Assembly (NCBI GenBank): GCA_000482145.1
Contig: AUXH01000053.1
Location: 1 to 53,408, forward strand
DNA length: 53,408 nt
Direction of reading: 5' to 3'
Origin: Strigomonas culicis
Taxonomy: Eukaryota > Euglenozoa > Kinetoplastea > Trypanosomatida > Trypanosomatidae
The notes under the pieces were generated by a model. The model had not been told where the DNA came from. It ran no database searches and worked only from the letters and a program-made list of their open reading frames with translations. Below, piece by piece: positions 1-8,306 of the stretch (position 1 is its first letter; every line of letters starts with the position of its first letter). Made by a program: the position numbers and the translations under genes.

Positions 1-2
1 CG

Positions 3-680
3 GCGGCCCCGCACGCGGCGCGTAGCTCGAAGGTCCAGCGCTCCGCCATCCCCGTCCAGCGCTCCTCCCTCGCGGGCCCCGCCGCCGCCGGCACGCACGC
101 GCCGGCGGTGGCCTCGCACCACGCGTCCACGACGCAGCTAGCCCACGCGCCGCCCGGCGACAAGCGCATCACGTCACCGCCCAAGGTGGGTCTGCCGAAG
201 GTCCTGGCGCGTGAGCGGCCGCTGCTGAACGGCGCCGCGCCGCGCCCCGCGCGCCAAGCCCCCAACGCGCAGCGACCAAAGGCGGTCGCGCAGCCGAGGG
301 GCGCGGCGGCGCGGTCGGTGCCGCGGCCGGCGCAGCACAAGTCGCCCGTGCCGGTGCCCACGAAGGCAGTGGCGCCCGCCGTCACCTTAGAGCCCACGCG
401 CGCCCAGTCGCAGACAACGGTGTCACCGGCGCCGCAGAGCAAGGCAACGCTCTCGCCGTCGCCGCAGAGCAACGCAACGGTGTCACCGCCGTCGCAGCAG
501 GTGCTGGTTCCTTTCATGAGGGACGAGTACGACCGGGGCTACCCCGAGGTCAGCGCGTCCACGAGCTACAGCAGGGGCTTTAGTCTAGAATCCACCGAGA
601 TGGAGGACGGCCAGACGCTGAAGCAGGAAGTGCCACGCTTCGTCACACCACTGGACCTCCGTGGACTGATGAAGACATGA
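3..680 (+). CDS. C-terminal part of a Pro/Ala/Ser-rich hypothetical protein (5' partial)
   Basis: The reading frame is open from the left edge of the window to a TGA at 678-680, so this is the 3' end of a longer gene. The first ATG-like codon in the frame is a GTG, so no true start is visible. The visible 225 residues are low complexity, rich in Ala, Pro, Arg and Ser. They include a short imperfect repeat of about 11 residues (three copies built on TVSPAPQSKA / TLSPSPQSNA / TVSPPSQQ, about 415-500). The last 60 residues are less biased (acidic and aromatic) and may be the only ordered part shown. No domain is recognisable. GC-rich codon use ends sharply at the stop and AT-rich spacer follows, which supports real coding. 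It lies upstream of the 1814-3097 gene in the same unit. Confidence 0.6.
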   Translation, partial: AAPHAARSSKVQRSAIPVQRSSLAGPAAAGTHAPAVASHHASTTQLAHAPPGDKRITSPPKVGLPKVLARERPLLNGAAPRPARQAPNAQRPKAVAQPRGAAARSVPRPAQHKSPVPVPTKAVAPAVTLEPTRAQSQTTVSPAPQSKATLSPSPQSNATVSPPSQQVLVPFMRDEYDRGYPEVSASTSYSRGFSLESTEMEDGQTLKQEVPRFVTPLDLRGLMKT

Positions 681-1813
681 TACTGAGGAGATAAAAGGGA
701 ATAGAAAAGGGAAAAGGAGAGAAACAAACACGAATCGCCGCTCATGCTAGCCTGTTCTCTTCCCCTGTGAGCACACAAAGGAAACAAACGTATAAGGGTA
801 ATATCATGTAGAATCATGTGTGATTTCTAAGTTATGCCGTCTCAAGCGTTGCCTACCCGCGCTTGCGCAAATGCAGTAGGGAGTGATGAGAGTCCATTGT
901 GCTATTATTAAAAAAAGGAATGACTAAAGCACGAAGAGATTTCGCCGCACATTTTTTCTTTTGGTTTCTCCATTGCATTATGCTTCCGTTCATTTGGGGT
1001 TTTTCCTTCTTTATACAACGAGCTCATTTTTTTCTTCTTTCGATCTGGGCTCTAACGTGTGAGTTGTTATTGCTGTTGTTGTTGTTTTCCCACGATTAGA
1101 ACTCTGCGTGTGCGCATGGTTTCCTCTTCTACTACATTGTTATGATCGTGTCTTACTTCGCTAGAAACGCGGTAGGTGCACTTCCTCCATGAGGGAGCTT
1201 GAGCAATCGATGAGGTTAGGAAAATCTAAAACGAAAAGGGGAAAAAAAGGCTTTGTTGTTTTTCTATATGTACAAGTTTTCCAGATGTTATTCTTTTATT
1301 GTTATATATTTTTATACGCTTGTTATTCAGAATTGTTGGTCCTTAGTTTCCTTCATTGAACTCTATCTTCTCATGAAGAAGAGTGGCTTCTCGGCGTGTC
1401 TGTCGTGAGGCAATCACTCTGTCCTCTTCATTCAGTGGAAATGTGGGATGCCTGCACTTCATGTATTTTACCATCTCTATCCTTCTTTTGTACTCTTTTC
1501 GTTTTGCCTCTTAGTGTTGTACACACTTAGCTTCTTTTTACATATTTCTTTTTACGTTGCTCGAAAACACAGGGTAACTATATACATTTTTTTTTTCCTG
1601 TGTATATCTCGATCATAATAGTATCTTCATCTACATCTCAAAAAAAAACTAGCCTGTTATTTGTTTATTCTTCTATTTATTTGCTTAATTGAAGTTAGTT
1701 ATTATTCCAGTGTGTGTGTGTGTGTGTGTGTGTGTTCCCGACTTCTTTTTTGTTGTTGTTGTTCGAAAAAAAAACATACACCCCTCATTGTTTCCAGAAG
1801 AAGCACCGCGCAC
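681..1813. other. AT-rich intergenic spacer with a trans-splicing signal at its right end
   Basis: No convincing gene is seen here. The sequence is AT-rich with many T and A runs and fits the 3'UTR of the upstream gene followed by the 5' signal of the next. A 66-codon frame at 899-1099 begins with GTG and encodes mostly Phe/Leu from T-rich DNA, so it is not called. The right end carries a (TG)n tract, a pyrimidine-rich stretch and an AG. Confidence 0.7.
1709..1797 (+). promoter_or_regulatory. Putative spliced-leader trans-splicing signal
   Basis: A (TG)n run (about 1709-1734) leads into a T/C-rich stretch (about 1735-1765). The final AG at 1796-1797, after a short TTTCC, is 16 nt before the ATG at 1814, with no intervening ATG. 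This is the usual kinetoplastid acceptor layout. The dinucleotide repeat may serve as part of the tract; that is inference. Confidence 0.5.
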
Positions 1814-3097
1814 ATGTTTCTTCGAGTCCGCGGTAAAGGGGGATGCCCAGAAAACTCCCAGGCGGTGATCATGCACACGCGTGGCTTCCGCCACACGCAC
1901 ACGGTGCCGCCACGCCACCACCACTACCGAGCGGCCGCGACGAAGAGCGGCAGCCGAGTGGTCGAGGACAGCGACGGCATCGCGTCGGGTGGGATCCTGA
2001 CGCGCCCCTGCCGCTACCCCCACATTGCGATTGGGATCCAGTCGACCCATCTTGCGCGCGTGCAGCAGCTTACCTTCCTGAAGGAGCACCAGGTGATGGT
2101 GACGACGGCGGAGGGCGGGGCCGCGCCGCACGCGGCGGCGGCAGGCGACTCCGCCGCCGCGGCCACTGTCAGCGACGACGACATCCGCTTCATGTGGAAG
2201 GAAATCTGGAACGTGTACGACATCCTCTACGATGAGATTGATTTGTTCCTGTCCGACAGCGAGTCACTGCTGCAGTCCGTCGTGGACCGAACCCTCATCA
2301 CGAATGAGTTCGTGCCGCCGACCAACGCCTCCTTCAGCCTGCCGTCCCTGCGGCAGGGCAACGACAAGATCATCGTCGCGACGCACTACTTCGCGAACGG
2401 GATGATCCCCGACATTGGGGATGACGTCCCTCTGCCGCTGCTGCAGCTGCCCATCACCGGCCCCAAGTCCACGCTGCTCGTGCTCGACGTCAGCGCCATG
2501 GACCTCGCCAAGGCCCACGTGAAGGTGGCGATGGAGGTGGCCTGGCTCGCCGCCTTCGCGACGGTGCACCGGAAGCCCCTCCTCCTGGAGGCGGCCGCCA
2601 TCGTCGTGAAGATGCCCTACTCGGTGATGCCCACCATGATGCAACTGGAGCTAAGCCCGCACAAGGCCGCGCAGCACGCGCTCGAGGGGCTCGACTTTCT
2701 GGGAGAGTATCTCGTGCACCTCTACCGCAACCTCGCCCGCGTGGTGCTCGGCGGCCGCTGCGCGTCGACGCCGGTGATTTACTTTGTGGGCAACGAAGAG
2801 TCCGAGCTGCTTGGTGACATTGTAGCGTCTCACAAGTGCAGCCAGATCACGGCGCTCGCCGGGGACCACCTCTTCTCGCCAGAGCAGCTGGCCGGCATGA
2901 GTGCGGCCATCCTGGCGGCGACCGGCAACCAGGTGAAGGACGCCTGTGTCACCTCCGTGCCGTTGAAGGCACTTATCGAAGGAGAGGAGGAGGCGTGGGA
3001 CCCGTACACGCAGGCCGAAATGTCGCGGCTGAACTTTTGTCCTTGCTGCGGCGACTGCGGGGACGATGAAGGCCACGGACATGGTCATGCGCACTAA
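1814..3097 (+). CDS. Conserved-type hypothetical protein with Cys/His-rich C-terminal tail
   Basis: A 427-residue protein of unknown function. The frame stays open to 1661, but that extension is encoded by the T-rich and (TG)n splice tract. The ATG at 1814 is the first after the probable acceptor AG at 1796-1797, so it is chosen. Residues 1-100 are His/Arg/Ala-rich and probably disordered. From about residue 120 to 400 the chain looks globular, with alternating hydrophobic segments (IIVATHYF, STLLVLDVSAMD, VIYFVGNE) reminiscent of an alpha/beta fold, but I recognise no family. The last 20 residues carry a CPCCGDCG cluster followed by HGHGHAH, a plausible metal-binding tail. It is the last gene of the left, rightward unit; a 4 kb gene-free region follows. 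Confidence 0.75.
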   Translation: MFLRVRGKGGCPENSQAVIMHTRGFRHTHTVPPRHHHYRAAATKSGSRVVEDSDGIASGGILTRPCRYPHIAIGIQSTHLARVQQLTFLKEHQVMVTTAEGGAAPHAAAAGDSAAAATVSDDDIRFMWKEIWNVYDILYDEIDLFLSDSESLLQSVVDRTLITNEFVPPTNASFSLPSLRQGNDKIIVATHYFANGMIPDIGDDVPLPLLQLPITGPKSTLLVLDVSAMDLAKAHVKVAMEVAWLAAFATVHRKPLLLEAAAIVVKMPYSVMPTMMQLELSPHKAAQHALEGLDFLGEYLVHLYRNLARVVLGGRCASTPVIYFVGNEESELLGDIVASHKCSQITALAGDHLFSPEQLAGMSAAILAATGNQVKDACVTSVPLKALIEGEEEAWDPYTQAEMSRLNFCPCCGDCGDDEGHGHGHAH

Positions 3098-3324
3098 GTA
3101 TTGAAGTGAATACATAATAATAAAAAAGCATTACTCTGACTCTCCACTCTGTGCTATGCGCACTTTGTAGTGTTCTAGTTTTGCGTGTCGACATGCAACA
3201 GCTTCACACCTCCTTGCCTTCTTTCCTCTTTCTTTGGTCTCTCACAAAAAAGAAGCAAACTATCAAAGAGAGACGAAGCCGCCGCCCCGCTGCATTCACG
3301 CGAGGGTGCAAAAAAAAAGAGTGA
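3098..3324. other. 3' flank of the rightward unit and 5S termination zone
   Basis: No gene is seen. The AT-rich start is probably the 3'UTR of the 1814-3097 gene. The A run at 3310-3318 reads as nine T on the - strand, just beyond the 3' end of the 5S rRNA gene. Confidence 0.6.
3310..3318 (-). terminator. RNA polymerase III terminator of the 5S rRNA gene
   Basis: Nine consecutive T on the - strand, 6 nt past the 3' end of the 5S rRNA sequence. A T run immediately downstream is the standard Pol III termination signal. Confidence 0.8.
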
Positions 3325-3443
3325 GGGATACGGCACCCAGGGTTCCCGAGTCATCACTGACCCCAGTACTAACTAGGCCTGTAGCTGCTTAACTTCACAA
3401 ATCGGACGGGATATGGTGTACTCAGCTAAGTATGGTCGTATCC
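3325..3443 (-). rRNA. 5S rRNA: 5S ribosomal RNA
   Basis: The reverse complement gives a 119-nt sequence that begins GGATACGACCATACTTAGC and ends GTGCCGTATCCC. The 5' GGATACG pairs with the 3' CGTATCC to close helix I. Internal blocks expected of kinetoplastid 5S RNA are all present: ACACCATATCCCGTCCGAT (loop B/helix III region), GAAGTTAAGC (box A side of the internal promoter) and GTTAGTACTGGGGTCAGTGA (box C side), then GGGAACCC. A T9 terminator follows. The gene is a component of the large ribosomal subunit, transcribed by RNA polymerase III from its internal control region. It sits alone in the convergent strand-switch region, on the strand opposite the adjacent rightward protein gene. Only one copy is in the window and no spliced-leader RNA gene is next to it. 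Confidence 0.96.
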
Positions 3444-6400
3444 AAAAGCAGGTGAACGAAAGATGGCGGGCAAATCGAGCAGACGCTTGCCCATGGCCGC
3501 CCCCCTAACTCCGTCTACCGGGGAAAGGGCGCCTCTCGCCACCCTCAACTGGGCTGCAAAGGGCCCAGGCGCCCCGCCAGCCGAAGCCCTGAAAAGCAGG
3601 GCGCAAGTGCCCCCCCGCCCCCGGACCCAAAGAGACGGTTTCGTGGGCGCCCCCCCCCCCCTGGCGCACGGAAGGATGCCCTAGACGTGGGTGGGAGACA
3701 GGGGCAAAGGAAAGGCATAACCAACCATCTCGATACACACGCGCCTTCGCTCTTGCGCCAAAAGCACGACAACCGAATGCGTCCCTCCACCGAGGGGGAA
3801 GCCACCTCCTGCCATTCCCGGAACCCAACCCCCTCCCCCCTCGGGGATGGGCGACTAAGAGCGACTAAGAACCCCCGGTGGGGGGGCCACTTTTATAATT
3901 ACCTCATTGTTTTGTTGATTGTTTTGCTTGCAAACAGCAGCCTCCCTAGCGCACCAAAGCAGCAAACCCCGGTCACACCTCCACGATCGCACTTCAGATT
4001 CAACCACTTTTTCCCTCTTCTTATTGATTAGTCATTGTGCGTTACGGGTGAACGTTTCTTTTAAAACCCGCCACTGAGATGCGCACGAGTGAGACCTACG
4101 ATCCGCACCCCCATGGGGGATGCCATGTCGACGTTTTACGCCAGCCGCAGCAAAGACCGCGGTGACGCCCCCGGGCAGGAAACCCAGGCCAATGATCAGC
4201 CTAGCGCATGATTAAGTTACACGTGGTTACGTGCAGCAATCGCCTCATCCATGGACGTTGGGTGTTGGCAATTGATGCCGCACGGGTAACCGTCGACCAA
4301 CCTTTTGCCAGCGGTCCCCCTCATGACGCCAGGTGTTCGACACGAGGCGCCGGGCCCCGCACCCGTCCCAAGCCCACGCCCCTGAAAAGCCCAGCCGCCC
4401 TCCGATAAAAAGAACCCACGCCCCAACAACGGAATGAACTGACAATGGGGCGGCTTGTTCATTAGGGCACCTCGCCCTCCCTGGGGCGGAGATAGATCCG
4501 CCTAATTCCCAAGCGCCCCTGAGAGGACAGAGGCTCATGAGTCCTTGTCAAGATCTCTTGGCGAGCGAGGCTGCGTTTCGAAGGTGCTACGGAATACCTC
4601 GCCAACTGGCTGGGGACAAAGAGGCGGCGCACTCGTTCGATAAAAGGTCCCTGGCTGCCTGGGCGCAAGAAAACCCGTAGCACAAAACACACTTAACACC
4701 GTGTGTTTCTGAGAAAACTCACAAGAGGTTCCTCAACAGCCCTGTCCTCTCGCAACATCGCTCATGGTCCTCCAGAGATCTATGCGGCATCTCCAAAATC
4801 ATTACTATTATAAGGTACTCAGCATCAAGGGACTTGGATGAGCAATGGGGGGCGCACAATCCTTAAAAACGAACGTGCATAACACCGTCGTAGCACCACA
4901 ACACCTGGGTCGCAAGATTCTTCCATTTTGGCATTGAGGCAAAAGAGCCCGCGCCCCAACCAGATAAATAGGTGTTTCCATTGCCCTCCGCAGCGGAGCA
5001 AGGGCCCGCCATGGAGAGGCAAGAAGCGGGGGGCCTCCCCCGACAAGCCAAGAAGCGGCTCGGAACCGTTTCCCACTGTTTCCATGGCACACGCAAACCA
5101 GTTTGGGGGCGCCCCATCCACAGAATCAACACCCACAATCATACCGTCCTCATATGAACTGAACTGCATTCCCCTCCTCAGCGCAGTTGTTAATTCTCGT
5201 AAACAATTGAATAGTATTCAAGTCTGCGTGCTTCCCATTGACGCTTCAAAGGCTAAAGGGCCCTCAAACAATTCATTACATGTTATCGTTTTCCCTCCCC
5301 GGGCCCGGGCGTGGGTTGGCGAGGTGTGCGTGATCGCCCCCGCGCCCGCGCGGAAAACACAAGCAGTAATCGCAATGAACCTATTGTGGGCGCAATAGTA
5401 TAACACACGTGCGTTTCTATGCGGCGAAACTTGACGGCATTGGGGCTGTGATAAATGGTGAAAGTGGGGGGGGGGGGGCCGCGCGTGCGGTGTTTCGGTG
5501 GTGGGGCGGGGCGCGACCCCGCTTTTCGACAACAACAAAGGTCTCGTTGCAAGAGTGAATCAGCGGGGCGCGGTGCAACGCCCCCCGGTTTGGCGCCGCC
5601 GGGGGCGCGTGGGGGGGGGGGGGGCATGAAAGAGTTAAATAAAACAATGATGCGTTTTTGAACTGCGGCAAGAATGAGTAGGAAAGACTTGATATTATAT
5701 TCACAACTCGCTTTGGTTCACACTAAAATAGTAAAATGATGGCATCTCTTATTTCTTTTCTCTTTTATGCCGCAGTAACCGGAATTAAAGAGTGGGGGGC
5801 GGTGATAAAGTGGGTTGTTGGTCCTGATTGCCCCGGCGCCGATTCCTCTCCGCGGGGCGCCGGGGGGGAGGTTTGTGTGTGACAAAGGCCGAACGTAAAC
5901 CAGGTGGATAGAGGTGCGCTGTCGGAGTCTTACCGATGACCCCGGGGGTGAGCAATGCGCCGTTGTCCCAAGCGTTTTTTCTGGCCATTCGCGTGCCCAC
6001 TAAACACCCTTTGGCCTTGGGTGAGGTGAAGTGATGCGAGGCAGCATGTAACTCGTTCTTGCTTGTTCAGTTGCCCGGGCCGCCAAACCAGATGCACCAC
6101 CTTCCTGTAACGCGCATGTGTTTGGGCCGGGAGCGAACGCCCATGTTTCTCCACGTGCGGCGCTGGGCCATCTGTGGTCTTCTCAGAAGTGGGCGGCCCC
6201 CGTGCGGGTACTGGGTTGAATTTTAATGTGCTCCTCCTCTTCGTTTTTCCGCCCATTAACGGGGCATGCGGTGTTTATGTTCTCAAAGGATAATAAAAGG
6301 GGGTCTCTTGGGCTGTATGGTGTGGTCCTGTTTGGGGGGCGAGCCGCTGAGATTCTGTGGAGGGCACCCTCGCCCCTCGCCTGAACAGCCTCTTTCTTGC

Positions 6401-7183
6401 ACACCACAGCTTTGGGGAACCACCACACCCTTTACTGCCGTTTCTTCTGGTGGTCAGCTTGTGTGAGGCTTGCTATTTTGTTTTGTTTTCAACGCGCTGG
6501 GTGTCTTTTTCTGGGTACTGGGGGCGGGTGCCCCTCCTCTCACACCGAGGCCTTTGACAAGCGTGCCTTCCACAACCCGTTCTGTTGACTGCCTTATTGT
6601 CGAGAAGTGGGTCACGTAAGAGGATTCGCTTTTGTGTTGCAGTGGGGGGGGGGGTCCCTCTCCGTTGTCTTGTTCCCTGGCGGTGTGCAATCCCAGGCCT
6701 CGGAAGAACAATGGTGACGCTTTTGACTCGGGGGGGGGGGGTTAATGAAAGACTGGGTGCTGCTTGGGGGAAGAGGGGGGGCCGGCGGTCCCGCCGCGCC
6801 GAATAGGTTTGGTCACCCCCGGAGGAGGTGGGGGCTTTCTTCCCAATTGATGGGGGCGGGGGGTTGCTTCGTGCGCTTTGATTCTGGGCGGGGGCGCTGG
6901 GTGCGTGGCGGGTGGGAGGCTGTCTGCGCCGCCGCCCTTTCCTTGAACTCTGCAGGAGGGGGGGGGGTTACCTTTGCGAGGAGGCCATGGCGTACTAGCG
7001 GAGCGAGGAGAAGGCGGGGGTGAGCGGCTACTTTTTTTCTTGGCCAAGGAAGAGGAGGAGGGTTTTCAAATGAAGCCGAAGGGAAGCGACAGGAGACAAA
7101 GTGGCGAGGATATCACGAGGGTGTAGAGGGTGAATTTGCTTTGCTTTGTACGAAATATTCATGAAGCTTACAAGTCGCGCCCT
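3444..7183. other. Gene-free core of a convergent strand-switch region
   Basis: Rightward transcription ends before 3.1 kb and leftward transcription ends at 7184, so this 3.7 kb lies between two polycistronic units that converge. Short frames on both strands are biased in composition, lack codon character and overlap one another, so none is called. By eye the + strand is C-rich from about 3450 to 5350 (C12 at 3650-3661) and G-rich from about 5450 to 7040 (G13 at 5466-5478, G14 at 5611-5624, G11 at 6644-6654, G12 at 6730-6741, G10 at 6958-6967). A perfect 10-bp tandem repeat is at 3851-3870. I searched for tRNA B-box signatures, spliced-leader RNA, U2, U6 and SRP RNA hallmarks and saw none. 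Regions of this kind in trypanosomatids are known sites of transcription termination and base J. Confidence 0.8.
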
Positions 7184-8107
7184 TCACAGAACAGCGGACA
7201 AGGCTGCCGCGTAGTCGGCGTTTTCGCACTCGCGCAACCACTTCAGGATGAGGGAATTGAATAGAAGCATGTTTTTCTGGCCCTCAAACCGCTCGGTGAA
7301 AAAGTGGGTGTGAACCGATCGTAGCGGCTGGTCGGAATAGTGGAGCTGTGTGACACCCTTGGCGCCGGTGATGGAAAAGCGGGAGGCTTCTTGTGTCATA
7401 TCCCCGCCGCGCGACTGAGTGAGGCGCCAGTATCCGTAATTATGCTGCGGTGGTATCTCGACAAAGGCATCGCTGCCCTTCGCCTTGTAGTGCGCCGCAA
7501 CCGACTCGAGCGACGCTTGGTCAAAGTAGCGGGAGCGCATCGTCGCTTGTCGCCAAACAAACAGCGAGTGAGGGTCCGATGTAATAACATAGCCGCCGTT
7601 GTACTCACCAAACAGCAACTCATCAGCTGCGCGGATGTGGTGCGGCGAGAGGGCCAGCTGCGCCGCGCGCGGGAGGTCAGGAAGGGCACCTAAAAACGCC
7701 ACATCGCAGTCCATGAAGGCCACTGTAGGGTGCTCGTCCGCACCACCGTCGCCAAACAACTTGAATGCATGTTCCATCAGGTTGGCCTTTTCCATCATCA
7801 TATCCGCGTGGCGGGTTGGAAACCAAACACCCTTCTCCGTCTCCATCCGCTTGCGGTCGATCGGCCCGTAGGCGTCAAGACATGGAACCCATGTGATGGC
7901 CCTGTCCTTCTCTAGAAACGGGCGCAGCAGCGACGCGTCTGTGCTGCTGGATGAGGAGGATCGCGGTGGGTCCAACAGACTTGCCGTGCAGCCAACGACG
8001 ACGGGTGTGTGCGGGTGGAAGACTCGAAGCGAAGTAAGAAACAGCCGCAGCTCCTCCAGACACTCGGCAGTGCCCATGGTACAGACAACATCCACTGCTT
8101 TTTTCAT
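7184..8107 (-). CDS. Nucleotide-diphospho-sugar transferase-like protein
   Basis: A 307-residue protein. The frame is open to 8218, but the upstream part is encoded by a splice-tract-like T-rich segment. The ATG at 8107 gives a natural start (MKKAVDVVCTMG), with a pyrimidine tract at about 8152-8190 on the - strand upstream. The N-terminus looks like the first beta strand of a GT-A fold. The VAFMDCDVAFLG segment (residues 129-140) holds a DxD motif (D133, D135) of the type that binds the nucleotide sugar and metal. EYNGGYVITSDP (about 168-179) fits the acceptor-side strand with a Gly pair seen in this superfamily. There is no clear signal peptide or membrane anchor. Substrate and linkage cannot be told. 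It is the last gene of the leftward unit. The fold assignment rests on these motifs only. Confidence 0.6.
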   Translation of the reverse strand: MKKAVDVVCTMGTAECLEELRLFLTSLRVFHPHTPVVVGCTASLLDPPRSSSSSSTDASLLRPFLEKDRAITWVPCLDAYGPIDRKRMETEKGVWFPTRHADMMMEKANLMEHAFKLFGDGGADEHPTVAFMDCDVAFLGALPDLPRAAQLALSPHHIRAADELLFGEYNGGYVITSDPHSLFVWRQATMRSRYFDQASLESVAAHYKAKGSDAFVEIPPQHNYGYWRLTQSRGGDMTQEASRFSITGAKGVTQLHYSDQPLRSVHTHFFTERFEGQKNMLLFNSLILKWLRECENADYAAALSAVL

Positions 8108-8306
8108 TGAATGCAGCAACACAACATATATATTTATATACAACCTTAAAGTAAAAACACGAGAAGAAAGAGAGGAACAAAAAACGGGAAGCTGAGCGAA
8201 GTGTAGAGCCCGTATCACTCACCACATTTGACTAAGCACACTATTATGTATCTCTTCTATTTCTTTCTACGTTTTTTTTTTTTTACAATGAATGTTCCTC
8301 ACTTCT

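Noticed and set aside
899..1099. 66-codon frame on the + strand, hydrophobic
   Set aside because: Starts with GTG, comes from T-rich spacer and reads as Phe/Leu noise.
4172..4205. GGCCTGGGTTTCCTGCCC-like stretch that recalls an SRP RNA loop
   Set aside because: The flanking sequence cannot form the SRP domain and the key GGAAAC/GGAGCAGG words are missing.
3463..7047. Many 60-115 codon frames on both strands in the strand-switch region
   Set aside because: They overlap each other, follow the local C or G bias, and show no conserved-looking segment or splice signal with a good start.
3444..7100. tRNA genes near the 5S gene, as often found at such sites
   Set aside because: Every TTCGA/TCGAA in the region was checked; none has a paired T-stem or a matching A box upstream.
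3300..7100. Spliced-leader RNA, U2, U6 or SRP RNA genes
   Set aside because: The conserved spliced-leader exon and the snRNA/SRP core words I know were not found on either strand.
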